Positions 32,647-43,826 of a stretch of DNA of 64,000 bases are shown piece after piece. The notes under the pieces were generated by a model. That model did no database searches, was not told where the DNA came from, and saw nothing but the letters and a program-made list of their open reading frames with translations. This DNA is from Sitta carolinensis (taxonomy: Eukaryota; Chordata; Aves; Passeriformes; Sittidae). How positions within the stretch are numbered: position 1 is the first letter of the stretch; each line of letters opens with the position of its first letter. Both the position numbers and the translations under genes were made by a program. The stretch spans positions 4,960,501 to 5,024,500 of the forward strand of contig JAVUNC010000019.1 in NCBI GenBank assembly GCA_032173965.1, read 5' to 3'.

Positions 32647-35600
32647 ATGGAAAAATGTCAGCCACACCCAAAGCTAAACAAATCTCAAGTTGCAGTTTTA
32701 AAATAAAAGTTCCCAAAAGGGAAGGGTGGGCATCTGAATGTGGGAGATTGTAATTATGAGTTCTTAAAGGGAATAAGTAAAAAAATTGAAGTCTCTCTTA
32801 GGCAGTTCAGCAAGTAGGAGGTTTGGAATTGGAAATTGTTGACATCTTAAATGAAAAATATTTTATGGAGGGAAATGTTGGCTTTTGCTACATGAACTAT
32901 CAGCAGAGAGAGATGTGAGAACAGAACTGAATGCATTAAAGTTTTTGGGGGTTTTTGTCTGTCTTTCTGTAGTGCCCAGCAGGATGCAGTGTTTGAACTG
33001 GTTTCCATGGGATTTAATGTAGCTCTATGGTACACAAAATATGCATCAAGACTCGCTGGAAAAGAAGAGTAAGTGGTTTTCTTTTCTTCTCAGTTCTGCT
33101 GCAGCAATAATCCACCGAAGATTTAGCAGGTTCTGGGGGTTGCCTGCTGTGGGACATGCCCAGCTCAGGCAGAGGAATTACAGGAGACTGTTGGTCTTTA
33201 CACACAAGCACTTCAATCCCTTTTTGCCTCTGTAAATCAAGTGCAGTAGTACCACATGACTGTGATACAGAGATTGTCAGTTGTCAAGAAACCCTTCATC
33301 AATCCCCCTCTAAATGTCCAGGTACAAAACTGAGATTTCAGAGTCACAGCTCTGCTGATGTGTAGCCCTACAGTCTTCTAAATCCTTGGCTTCTATCACT
33401 GAGGTTGCCTTTTACATGAGAGTCATCACAGCATCTCACACTTCTTTTTTTTTCAAGTGAGTTCTATATGATTATTCCATGATTGAACACTGTAAGAAAG
33501 AAACTCCTTTACTCTGAGGGTAGCATGGCTGTGGGACAGGTCACTTAGTGTGGACTCTTGATTCTTGAAGGACCCAGGACTCATCTAGACAAAGCCATAA
33601 CTGACCTGATCTGCTGTTGCCAATTGTGGTGCCCAAAGCAGGAGGTGGCACTAAATGACACTTAGAGGCCCTTTCTAATTACAATTTTACTGATTCATTC
33701 TATTTTCTCAGTATAACAGAAGATGAAGCAAAAGACGTTCACCGCAGCCTGAAGATAGCAGCTGGGATTTTTAAACACCTGAAGGTAGCAGGACTTTCTT
33801 TGCTGTCTGTTCTTGGAGGTGTCTCCAAATACTTGACTTTTTGTCTTAGAGAGGTCTTTGCTATACACACATACCTGAGACCACCTGAATGATACAGGAA
33901 ACAGAGGGGTATTAATAAGTGGTGGAGCCACTCAATCCCTGCAGCTCATTCCCAGTGGCACTGGAAGAGTGGTTTGTCTGTGTGCCCATATCACAGTGGG
34001 ACCTTCACTCAGGGTGTCCCATCCATTCAGGAATGAGGCACTTGTTTGGCACTGGTATTAGGCCTAAACTAACTCTGAGACTTGCTTTGTGTTTAGGAAA
34101 GTCACATTCCAAAATTGATTACACCTGTGGAAAAGGGAAGAGATTTAGAAGCTCGACTTATAGACTCCTACATCATACAGTGTCAAGCTGAAGCTCAAGA
34201 AGGTATCTTGGTTGGGTGTGCAAAATGACTCTTTTTGGGTCACTGATGTCTCATGAATTCTGTTTGGCAGCAAGGCCATGGGTTTTTTTTTCTCCTGAAG
34301 TACTGTGGCATAGTAGGGCAGGTTGCTTTTAAAGAAAATTATGTTACAATTATGAAGGAAAATTCCACAAATCAGTCTGATATTAGAATTATTATAGGGA
34401 ATATCTTTCACTTTGGAAAAACTTGCCTGTGGCACTCCTCCTTTTTCTTATTTTTTCCTTTCATGCAACCCTTTCATCGCCATGCTTGCCTAACATAAAT
34501 TCCCAGTTCCTTTACTTTAAAATAAGTATGGCTCCTGTTTATTAGCTAATTTTAAGGCTAACATTTCTTCAGTTTTTCTACTAAATTTGAATCATTCTAT
34601 CCAAGAAACAGTCTGTCTTTATTCTGCTGTTTGCTTGACTGCACATATATTTTCTGTTCATGCAGGGGTTTTAAAACCCTAAATGCCTTTGCTCATTCGA
34701 TGTGATGGGACATTTCAATTAAACTTAAACCATGCTGTGGAACTTTTTTTCAGTGACAATTGCTCGGGCTATTGAGCTGAAACACAATCCAGGCCTAATA
34801 GCTGCTCTTGCTTATGAAACAGCCAACTTCTACCAAAAAGCTGGTGAGTGTCTTTTTCTGTATCCTTAGTGACTTTTTACATTCTTGCCAGACATACTTC
34901 ACCCACCCATAAATTGCAACATTAACACTGTTCTCAGTGGATATGGAGTGTGTATTTAGCTTCTATTTAGCACGTTTAAGGCTCCAGTTATCAGCATGTA
35001 TTTTGATAAGGCTTTTTGGTTTTGTGGGAATCTTTTTCTGTAGCTGGTGGTGGGAAACGTCAGTGAAGGAAGACAGACTAGCAGCAGATAAATGGCCTGA
35101 TGTCAGTGGAGTGTTCCAGCTGCCTTTGGACAGCAGATCATGACGCAGAGCATGGAGAGTGGAGTGGGTTCATTGTGTACCACCTTCCAGCTGAGTAAGA
35201 TGATCTCTGGCCTTGCTGAGGCAACTGGGAGAAGTGCCAAAGTAGGGGAGTCAGGAGATCATTGTAACATACATTACACTATAGGTCACTACTGGAACTT
35301 AAACTAGGAACAAGCTTTGAAATGCTGCCTGAAAATACTTAGAGAATTAGCCATCCAGACTTAGTGGACAGCAGTTTCAGGGATTCTCAGGACAACTGCA
35401 TGTTAGCTGCATATTTGTAGTTTTTTTTCTCATAGTTTTTTTGTGGTTTTGCAGGAGTAATTTTTGTCCCTTGTTTCTGGATCTTTTAGAGTTAAGATCT
35501 ATTGCTAAGTTTAAGAAATCTGGCCTTTCAATGTATTTGGGTTTTTCTTTTTGGAAATGTCTTAAGAATAACTTTACGTATGGGTTCACAGATCAGACAT

Positions 35601-38600
35601 TATCCAGTTTGGATCCAACCTATGCAGGTAAATGGAGGAAGTACTTAAACTTGAAGAGCTGTTTCTATATGGCCTATGTAAGTACTTTGGGTGGCAGCAG
35701 TCACAGCTTGTTGTCTGTCTGCCAAGGGCTGCATAGGGAATGGGGGGTTAAGGATATTGCCTTGGCTTGCTTTCCATTCTGTGAAGAGGAATTGTGCAGT
35801 GTAGGTGACATTTGTACTGTTTTTGTGGAGCCAAATGAAATTACAGCAGTGTGGATTTGTTGTGATCACAGATCTTTAATTCAGGTTGAGCAGAATGGTG
35901 ATCTCTGTCTGTTATCTGCATCACAGGCTGATCCTGGGCACAGTTCAGAACTGAGAATCTTTATGCAGGCCCTGAGTGAAACTGCATCCAGTACCAAAGG
36001 ATACCATTCCAAGAGCTGTCCCTCTTTGCCTCATGGATCTCCTAGCAAGTGCTGCAGTGCCCTTGAGATCCTCAGCTGCTCAATTTGCTGTGTCTTGTAG
36101 CCTGTACACAGCCTGTAATCTCTTTTTTATACTGCACAAAAGGCCCAAGCTAAGCAGGTTACCTAATTGTGTTTCTTTTAGGCTGAACCTATAGCTAAAA
36201 GCTGCTTGCCTTATTAGCAGGTTTGAGAGGTGAGAGAGGGTCAGAGTTGTGGTACTTCTCCTTTTTTAAATTTGAGTGATCTGGGCAATGGTAGATTTGG
36301 AAAGGTTTGTACTGTGAGAACAGAACTAAAGGAAGGGGGGCAGGGTAGGCATTACTTGATGGGATTACTCTTGGCTAGACCTGAGCCAGCTCTGCTCATA
36401 CCAAGTGTTCATGGTTCTGGTTCACAGTGTTCAAGTTGAACTGCATTAATGGTTCAGTGAATGCTGCTCTGGCTTGCATTCCCCAGCTGTCAACTCCCAG
36501 CAGGGAATGGCAGCTTCAAGGAGCTGCAGCTGCTGTAGGGAGCAGGAGAAGGGAATTGGTGCAGGAAGTGCCCAGTGATGTTGGTAATGATTTTTGTCCT
36601 CTCCCATCAGGCTTACTGTTACCATGGCCAGACTTTGCTGGCGAGTGATAAATGTGGGGAGGCAATCAGATCTCTGCAGGAATCAGAAAAATGTAAGTGT
36701 GGTTGAGACTGGAGTACAGGGTCTGATGATGCCATGCCTGTTCTGTTTTGCTGTACTGTGTTAATTTGCTCTCCCATAAAGATTTTATTTGTCACCTAAT
36801 GGAAATCCAGCACACCTTTGAAGTCTTCCATAACAGTGCTGCAGAGAATTTCATCTTCACTTCTCAGCCTGGCTTAAAGACTGGCTTTGAGCAGCCTGCA
36901 ATATGCAGTTGTAAAAACCAGTGGTCTGGTAATCCTGGTTTATGGTCTATATGTTAGAGTAGTGCAGCCATTTCTGCTTTGGAGGTTAAATAGTAAATCT
37001 AGATCATGCTTGTTTATTTTTAAACAGGTTTCACTAACATTTCTTTTCTAGTCATTTGAAAGGTATATTTAGGCAAGTTTGCAGTAGTTCAAGGTCTTCT
37101 GCCCAGTCTTTTCTCTTCAAAGTTATTTCTACCACAATGGCCTGCACTGCATAACTTTACTGCAATGTACAAAAATTTGAAATGTGCTCAAATCTTCAAA
37201 GTGAAAACTTTGATGTGAGTTTTAAAAATTAATTAAAAGTTATTCAGAACAGCCTAAGTTGGATTTCTTGGAGTAAAACAAATGCTGTTCATTGAAGAGT
37301 GCTTCTTCTCCCACTGCATATTGGTTACTGTTGTTTGGTTTGGGGTATCAGCTGTGTGTGGACACCTTCATACCCTCTGTTTTTCCCTACCACGTGGCAC
37401 AGTTCTTGGGCTTATTGTTGCATTTTGCCCCATGTATAAGAATGCTTTTCTGCATCTTCCCACCCAAAAAGCTTTTTCTTTTCCTGTTCCTGGTCATCTG
37501 TTAGATGCTGTAAATCTTGGCTGTAAGTGCTGTCTTTGAACTAGTTTGATTTTGTTTCTGAGAAGAAAGAGGCCTGACTGATTTCTGGTGTCTTCTGAGA
37601 CTGAAGCACTGTAGAGCAGAACCATGATTTAAGAGGGTCATGTAAATAATTTTTATTTCCTTTCTTTCTTGCAAAGTTTTTGCCAAGGCTGAAGCATTGT
37701 GCAAAGAATATGGAGAAACCAAAGGGCCTGGGACTACTGCCAAACCTTCTGGGCATCTTTTCTTTAGGAAATTAGGAAGTTTGATTAAGAACACACTAGA
37801 AAAATGCCAGAGAGAGAATGGATTTATGTAAGTAATTCATGGTTGATACAGCACTCTGTATGAGGTGTTATTACCTCATTTGCCTTTATTTTAGGATGGA
37901 ATGGTAAATTTTGCTCTCTAGTTGTTACATTCCTTTAGGGCATGGCATGTAACTTACAGCTAAAATTGCCCTTCTATAATTTTCTCTTGGCAGATTTGCA
38001 GTGGGTCTGTGCTGTCCCACTCTGTGTCCTGGGCCAGTTCAGCAGGGTGGGTTGGACTGATATCTGGAGAGGCTGAGCAGTTTTCTTCCCTCATTCCTCA
38101 ACCACCTGGTTACTTTTCCTCTGCACAGGAGAAAATCTGCAGGAGTTGCTGTGTTGCTCTAATGCTCTCTTGCTGTCTCTGGGATCTAGTAGGCAAAAGA
38201 GGACAGAGGGGGAAGTGGAGAAGACCAGTAGGTGATTCTGCCTTGCAAGCAGGGAAAGCACAGTGCTGCCTTCAGTGAAGATTGTGCTTAGGGTGCTAGG
38301 AGCTTTACTAATCCAAGTATAGTTAATATTATGAATAGGGCCTTCTATTCATTAACATCCTTCCAAAAAGGGTTTGGAAATACTAAGTTTTTATTTCAGT
38401 TGAAAATATCAAGATTAGTTTCCCTTTAGCGTTCTTTTGCTCATTTATTTCTCCCCTCCTGTTATGATTTGGTATTCCATAGTAGGCTTGTTATTTCAAT
38501 TTTTATTATATTTAATGACCTGCATAATAGGGGAACTGATTAAATGGAAAGGATGGTCAAGTACCATCAAGTTCATCAAAGTGAACTGCAAATAGGAAGA

Positions 38601-39938
38601 GAAATACTCTGCTCTGCTTTGGTTCAAATCCCCATTGTCAGAGCTTACAGCAACAGCATACTGGAGATTTCAACACATCCATGTCCCTCTGGGACAAAAC
38701 TTGGAAAGAGGAGGCAGTGACTGTTTTGGGAGAGCTCTGTGCAGCACAGGAAGTGAGGCAGAGTGTGTCATTGTGTGAGCTCCTGCTGGCCTGCCCAGGG
38801 ACACCCTGAGTCAGGCTTTGCCCTGTAGCCAGCCTTTGGGGGGCTGCTGTGTTGCCATCATCCACTGTGGCACATTAGGACTGTTTTAGGGGAAGAACTG
38901 TCCTCTTCATCTTTGGGAAGTACTTTAAATCCTCATTTGTATTTTGAAGGGTTTTTTTGGACAAAAGATGCTCTCTTTATTGAAGCACTGGGAATAGTGG
39001 TTATTAAACCTGCCACACAATGAGGGAACAAACAATAATGCTAAGAAGGAGTTGCTTTTGTGCCTGTGAACCTTGCTGGCAGAATGCATGTTAGGCAGTG
39101 CTTTAATGAAATGGAAGAGAGCAGCAGTGCTTCCATTATAAAACCCAGATTGTTTTATTTAGGATTGCAAACAAGACTTGCAGAGATGGTGCATTGTATT
39201 GTAAATACATTTCTGTATTCTGTTCCAGCTATTTCCAGAAGGTGCCAGCAGAGGCTCCCCAGCTGGAATTGAAAGCAAACTATGGCTTAGTAGAGCCTGT
39301 TCCTTTTGAGTTTCCTGCCTTGAATGCACACTGGACTCCTGAAACAGTTGCAGCATTTGATCTCACCAAGAGGCCAAAGGACGACACTGTAAGATAATCC
39401 CATGTGCTGTTCTTTCCCTCTGCCTTTATTCTGTGTATCACACAGAATTAGTTTGGCTCTTCTGTAACGTTCCCCAGCTCAGTGTAGGAAGCAGACACAA
39501 GGCAACCACCTGAGCTCATCCTTCTGTTGTGCCAGGGGCAAGTCAATTAACCCCTGCCACATTGCCAGCATCTGGAAAATCAGTTCATTTTTTACTAAGT
39601 CCTGTGTCATTACAGGAGTGAATGCTAGAGAAGGATTCTTTTGTAAAAAAGGATTCATGTAAGGATGCTGAAACAGAGAAAATGTTGGCTTTTCTCTCTT
39701 GCTTGAGGCTTACTCAAAGTTTTCAGCCTTGAAAAGACAGGGGAATATTAGATTATAACATGTAAAGTTAGCTGTGCATAAATACTGTGCAGACACAGTG
39801 GTTTGTACTTGTGGTATTTAGTTGTTTTTTTTTTTTTCTTTTTGTTTGCAGGCTAAACCAAAACCAGATGAAGAAGTAAAACCTCTGAAGGAACCAGATA
39901 TAAAGCCTCAAAAAGACAGTGGATGCCAGATTTCTTAA
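29085..39938 (+). CDS. BROX: BROX, BRO1 domain and CAAX motif containing (complete, 12 coding exons)
   Basis: I joined twelve coding exons: 29085-29185, 29849-29955, 31535-31631, 32973-33068, 33712-33784, 34097-34202, 34754-34843, 35592-35677, 36611-36692, 37677-37827, 39229-39388 and 39852-39938. All splice sites are GT-AG and the phases agree. The total is 1236 nt, which is 411 residues plus a stop, as in human BROX. The protein starts [20 protein letters not shown] and ends DSGCQIS. Most of it (roughly residues 75-390) is a BRO1 domain, a helical boomerang fold. The tail is Lys/Pro/Glu-rich and ends in a CAAX box with Cys408, predicted to be farnesylated. Known of the family: BRO1 domains bind the C-terminal helix of CHMP4 (ESCRT-III). 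Prenylated BROX is recruited to ruptured nuclear envelope and acts with Nesprin-2. The start ATG has A at -3. The gene has a non-coding exon 1 in the CpG island shared with AIDA. Confidence 0.97.
29849..29955 (+). CDS. BROX: BROX exon 3
   Basis: The exon encodes residues 34-69 ([20 protein letters not shown], then [15 protein letters not shown]). The acceptor is TCATTTAG and the donor is CAAG|GTAGGG. Confidence 0.95.
31067..31117 (+). promoter_or_regulatory. Tandem TTCCGGGAA / GGGAATTTCC cluster in BROX intron 3
   Basis: Two TTCCGGGAA palindromes (31074-31082 and 31084-31092) fit the STAT consensus TTCNNNGAA. They flank and overlap GGGAATTTCC (31078-31087), a perfect NF-kB consensus. Another GGAATTTCC follows at 31109-31117 after a T run. 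The motif match is direct; function is inferred. Confidence 0.4.
31535..31631 (+). CDS. BROX: BROX exon 4
   Basis: The exon encodes residues 70-101 ([20 protein letters not shown], then [11 protein letters not shown]). The acceptor is CCATAG. The donor CGAG|GTGTGT is weaker than average but fits the phase of exon 5. Confidence 0.95.
32610..32643 (+). repeat. Poly(A) tract, 34 A
   Basis: An uninterrupted run of A in BROX intron 4. No retrocopy body or target-site duplication is evident on its 5' side. Confidence 0.95.
32973..33068 (+). CDS. BROX: BROX exon 5
   Basis: The exon encodes residues 102-133 ([20 protein letters not shown], then [11 protein letters not shown]). It follows a good pyrimidine tract and TGTAG acceptor, and the donor is GA|GTAAGT. 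Confidence 0.95.
33490..33690 (+). mobile_element. Diverged CR1 LINE 3' fragment
   Basis: In sense orientation it reads AAAGAAACTCCTTTACTCTG, GTGCCCAAAGCAGGAGGTGG and CACTAAATGACACTTAGAGG. This resembles an older CR1 subfamily 3' end. It is more diverged than the other copies and lacks the terminal repeat. Confidence 0.6.
33712..33784 (+). CDS. BROX: BROX exon 6
   Basis: The exon encodes residues 134-158 ([20 protein letters not shown], then KHLK). The acceptor is TTCTCAG. The donor AAG|GTAGCA lacks the usual G at +5. Confidence 0.94.
34097..34202 (+). CDS. BROX: BROX exon 7
   Basis: The exon encodes residues 159-193 ([20 protein letters not shown], then [15 protein letters not shown]). The acceptor is GTTTAG and the donor is GAAG|GTATCT. 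Confidence 0.95.
34754..34843 (+). CDS. BROX: BROX exon 8
   Basis: The exon encodes residues 194-223 ([20 protein letters not shown], then ETANFYQKA). It has a strong T-tract acceptor, and the donor is GCTG|GTGAGT. Confidence 0.95.
35592..35677 (+). CDS. BROX: BROX exon 9
   Basis: The exon encodes residues 224-252 ([20 protein letters not shown], then KSCFYMAY). The acceptor is TTCACAG and the donor is TAT|GTAAGT. Both flanking introns happen to stay open in the same frame. Confidence 0.95.
36611..36692 (+). CDS. BROX: BROX exon 10
   Basis: The exon encodes residues 253-279 ([20 protein letters not shown], then SLQESEK). The acceptor is CCCATCAG and the donor is AAT|GTAAGT. Confidence 0.95.
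37677..37827 (+). CDS. BROX: BROX exon 11
   Basis: The exon encodes residues 280-329 ([20 protein letters not shown], then [20 protein letters not shown] and EKCQRENGF). The acceptor is AAAG rather than CAG after a T-rich tract. The donor is AT|GTAAGT. Confidence 0.95.
39229..39388 (+). CDS. BROX: BROX exon 12
   Basis: The exon encodes residues 330-383 ([20 protein letters not shown], then [20 protein letters not shown] and [13 protein letters not shown]). The acceptor is TGTTCCAG and the donor is ACT|GTAAGA. Confidence 0.95.
39852..39938 (+). CDS. BROX: BROX exon 13 (CAAX tail and stop)
   Basis: The exon encodes residues 384-411 ([20 protein letters not shown], then KDSGCQIS) followed by TAA at 39936-39938. 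The terminal Cys-Gln-Ile-Ser fits a farnesyltransferase CAAX box (X = Ser). The acceptor is TTTGCAG after a long T run. Confidence 0.96.
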   Translation, partial: AKPKPDEEVKPLKEPDIKPQKDSGCQIS

Positions 39939-40606
39939 GTGCCATAAGTGCTTTGAATTCACTTTGAAACTCTTATTCATAGGACTCTGGGGCTTTAGTT
40001 CTGATCTCCTTTTTTGGATTCTCCTTTTTTCATTTAGAAGACTAATTTAATTTGCCTTTGTTAATATGTGTCTATCTTGCTTAAGAATGTGGTGGATTTC
40101 TAGAAGGTTATTTATATCTGACTTATTTTTGGTTTTAGTGGGATATCATAGAATGAGTGGGCTTAAATGTTCCTATTGTGCCTCTAGGGAGTTTCTTTTT
40201 GTGGGTTTAGCTTTGCCCACATATAGCAAAGAAAGTATCATGATTGTAATGCTAGAGGGTTTTTCCATTACCTTGTATGCTATATCATGTCCAATTCTGC
40301 AAACAGAAGTTTGCATGAACAGTTATATTTATTCAAGTTTTGTCATTCAGGCTTAGCACCCTGTCGTGTTCCAATTCACCTGATCGTAGTGAGGGAAGAA
40401 AATCTGGGTTTGGTTTGTAGCACTCCTTTGGTATTTGACAGGACTTGCACAGAACTTGGGAAACCTCAAGTTCTGCATAACAGGAGCACAATTTATGTTC
40501 TGAAACTATTAGTCTCTGTTCTTTCCTCTGTAGATTAGGGTTTTTATATCAGAATTTGTAGTAAGGTACCTTAGCTTTGTCTGTCCTTTAATCCAAATGT
40601 TTTGAT

Positions 40607-40612
40607 ATTAAA
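40607..40612 (+). terminator. BROX proximal poly(A) signal ATTAAA (candidate)
   Basis: This is the first common poly(A) hexamer on the plus strand after the BROX stop, about 670 bases downstream. Confidence 0.4.
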
Positions 40613-41790
40613 GTGGATCTGAAAGTGATGCAGCAAGCAACATGGAAGTGCTTAAAAGCAAAGCATCCCTGTGTCATTTGTTCAGAGTGTTTGAACCTTC
40701 AAAGCTTTGTTAAATTTGAAGGCTGCAGACACTTAAAATCTCCTGGCACTGGAATTCCTGAAGCTGTCATGCTAAGGTAATGGATTTGCTGTGTTTCCAT
40801 CTGGGTGGTGTCTATAAGAAGCTGTCAGGAGAACAGGGAGGAAAGATGAGCTGAAGAGCTGGTGGCACAGCTGGGAAGCCAAGCTCTGGATTTCCTTTAT
40901 ACCCTGTGTAAACAGTGCTGCTTCTCAGCTTTTGCAGTTTTGCACTGAAATCAGCTCTTTCTGAAGAAAACTTGCCAGAAGCCAAGCCCAGTCAGGGCTG
41001 AGAAAGAAAGGATTTTTTAGAATTTGCTGCTTCCATTTCTGCCTGCTGTGGAAAATGTGACAGCATTCTTCAGTGCTGAGCACTGCAAAACACCCATGAC
41101 AACAAAAACATCTTTCTGATTTGCTGCAAATGCAAAGGCATATGATGCATGTGTTGAAGTGAGAGCCTTGCAATCCCTGGGTACCAGTTGCTGCATTTCT
41201 CTTTGCCTGAGAAAAACTAAGCAGCCTGGCAATGCTCACCCTTCCAGCAGACATGGTGGCAAATGCACTCACTGTGATGTAAACTGTAAACACATTCCTC
41301 ACTTTCTGCTCTTTGTTCACCTTCCACCGTGCTGTAAATCAGTGCTTCTGAAATCTTTCATGGGGCTTGGAGTCACTTAGCTTAGAGAGCAGGTGGGTAG
41401 CTCCTTGAAAGCTGGTGGAACAAAAGCTGCTGAGGAGGTTAATAAGGAACTGAAGACTCTTCCTGAGTTACTGGACCAAATTACAAAATTTGTTGATACA
41501 AAAGCAAAGAGACTTTTAATGCTGGCTGTTGTGGGTTGATCAAATGCAGACTTCCTTGCTTCCCATGATGGATTTTTCTTTCTGTCAGTTCTGCACATAA
41601 AAATATGTGTAAAGTGAGTTGAATTTCTTTGGAAGAAGTTTTTGTTCTGCAGGGGCCTAGAGGATAATGAGTATCAAGAAGAAATGGCTGAAATACCTGA
41701 AATGGCTCCATTTCTTCTCGTGCTGCATGGGGACCTGGGGTATGTTTCATCAAGAGTTACTCAAATCTGTCCCTAAGCTGATCAGCTGAC

Positions 41791-41830
41791 TCATTAGACT
41801 TCTTGCATTGTCATTAGACTTCTTGCATTG
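41791..41830 (+). repeat. Perfect 20-bp tandem duplication
   Basis: The 20-mer TCATTAGACTTCTTGCATTG occurs twice back to back (41791-41810 and 41811-41830) with no mismatch, in the probable BROX 3'UTR. Confidence 0.95.
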
Positions 41831-42971
41831 TTAAACCAGCTTAGATTTTGCCAGAATGGAGTGTGGAGTTAGTTTTCTTGTATAGATTTTAATTCTAAAA
41901 CTGTATTTCAGCTGTAATCATCAACATTTGCTCAGCCTGTCCCCTTTAAGGATCAACATACAGTTAACTCAGTTTCATAATCACAATTTTTATAGCTACT
42001 CACTGTTTTCCAGAATTCTTTGTCAATATGTTCACACCTCAACTGAATTACTTTTCTTGTTGTGCAGACTAGATCCCATTTTCCCTCATCCCCTCGTTTT
42101 CCCTTCCATCTGCTACAAACTGTGGCACAGTCGTACCCTTGTTTGCTAATGCACTGTAGGTCCTGGGACTCATATCCAGCGCAGCTTTTACCCATGGGTG
42201 GGTTCCAGTAGAGGAATAGCTTAAAATCAAATTAACAAATCATGACTAAATCATTCCCAAACATCTTGGTAGGAAAGATTATTTTATGGACTTGGAATTC
42301 TTTGGACGCTTTCTCAAACCGAGCGGTTTGTCTGAATCAAGTTCACTGTAAATAGTTTGGGGCATAACCAAGTGAATTGTGTCAGATGATGACATTACTT
42401 AAGCCTAGCTGTGTAACCTCTTATGCCATAGCTGTTTCAGTAAATATGATGTAGTAGTTTAAAAATAGGCTAATGGAACAAACTAATTCACTTAACATGT
42501 GTTGCTTTTCAAGACAAACTTTGTTTACTTGTAGTTGAAATCCTGTGGCAAACATTGGATGGTTTTGCCAAAAAAATAAGAAGCTGGAGACTGTTTAGTT
42601 TGTGAAGTAGAGAGAGCTGTGAGGCAATGAGCAGCTTTCTCTTCTGGTTTTGTTGGGTAGTAGCAGGAATTATTGTAAATAGGATATAGATTAACTGTCC
42701 AATATGCTTAAGAATATGGGTGAATGAACTGGGAGTTTCAGTGAGTCTGGAAACCCAGCAGCCATGTTCCTTCTCTTATAGCTCCCCTTAGTAATTTTTA
42801 AGAGTGAGGTATTTTGAATGGTGACTTTTTAATATTCTAATGCTGCAAGAACCTGTTTTCATGGCCTCTCTCTGGTTATAGAGGCTCTCATTGCTAAGCC
42901 TGCAAATCTTGTTGGTGTAAATAGTCTTTAAAAATTCGTGCCCCATCTGAAGCAGGACAGAACTGCAGCTG

Positions 42972-42977
42972 AATAAA
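42972..42977 (+). terminator. BROX intermediate poly(A) signal AATAAA (candidate)
   Basis: A canonical hexamer followed within 30-60 bases by TG/T-rich sequence (TTTTGTGCTTT). Use at this site would keep three of the four Pumilio-type elements. Confidence 0.4.
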
Positions 42978-43820
42978 ATACAGAGTGCTGGGCCCTCTGT
43001 TTTGTGCTTTAAGAAAAGCAGTGATTGTCTTTAATCTACTATAAACCAAACCATTAAGCTCTTTGTAGGGTTTCTATTTAAATACCTTCCTCCATGTATT
43101 TAAATACACTCTCTCCATGTTTCATGTTCCTGGGTTTTCAGTACTCTCCATCCAGCATGTGACACACCTACAGCTGAGGGACTAAACCTGGCCCTTGGAT
43201 GCTGATATCTGCCCCCCACTGGATTTGGTAGGGGAGTTTTGCCTGTCAGCCTAGGGATGGCATTTGGTCACTTGGATGTTCAGCATGGATCTGTGGTGTG
43301 TCTGTAACAATGGTAGTGGTTTGTACAACGAGCAGGAAAATGGATCCCTGTGTCTGTGTAGAATAGAGACAACTTTGCACTTTAGAATTTTCTTGTCTTG
43401 CAGATTTGGTACAATATGCTTGTAAATACTCTTTCTGTCATTTTGTTGCACTGATTTCAGTACTGTGCTATGGGTAAGGTTTTAATGGGAAACATTACTA
43501 AAATGTCTGTGTATAAAACAAACTCATGAAGCATATCTCTGCCTTTAGTATTGGGAACACGAGAGGAGGCAGTAGCTCATCTGTCTTCCATGGGAATTCC
43601 AAGAGGTGAATGTCTGTTGGCTGCAGGGTCATTCCATCCATGTGTCTGGTATCTAAACTGAAGTTTCAGCATCAACATAAATCCTGTTCATGCCTATTAA
43701 TTATCCCCTTAAAGATTCTGTCTCTAAAGATCACTCTTAAATTACCATACTAGCATAAGCTGCTTTTTGTTTCCTTTTTCTGTGGTTTTTTTTTCCTGTC
43801 CCTGGCCTGGCTGAGTGAGG

Positions 43821-43826
43821 AATAAA
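43821..43826 (+). terminator. BROX distal poly(A) signal AATAAA (candidate)
   Basis: A canonical hexamer (GAGGAATAAAGC) in the probable BROX 3'UTR. Its downstream sequence is GT-containing but not strongly T-rich. Confidence 0.3.

Larger units (their letters stand above)
29186..39851 (+). other. BROX introns 2-12, no nested gene seen
   Basis: Eleven introns of about 0.3-1.8 kb separate the coding exons. They hold a tandem STAT/NF-kB-like element (31.07-31.09 kb), an A34 tract (32.6 kb) and a diverged CR1 copy (33.5-33.7 kb). No extra exon or RNA gene could be supported. Confidence 0.65.

Noticed and set aside
38600..38650. GGTTCAAATCC, a match to the tRNA B box, in BROX intron 11
   Set aside because: The flanking bases do not form a T-stem (TTTGG against CCCCA pairs poorly) and no A box or acceptor stem is present at the right distance.
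43548..43605. Short CTTTAG|...AAGAG|GTGAAT exon-like segment, and a similar GCAG|...CTGG|GTATGT segment at 41653-41739
   Set aside because: Both are splice-bounded and can be joined in phase, but the peptides are short, Ser/Gly- or Glu-rich and unrecognised. They lie within the probable BROX 3'UTR, so chance is the simplest explanation without RNA evidence.
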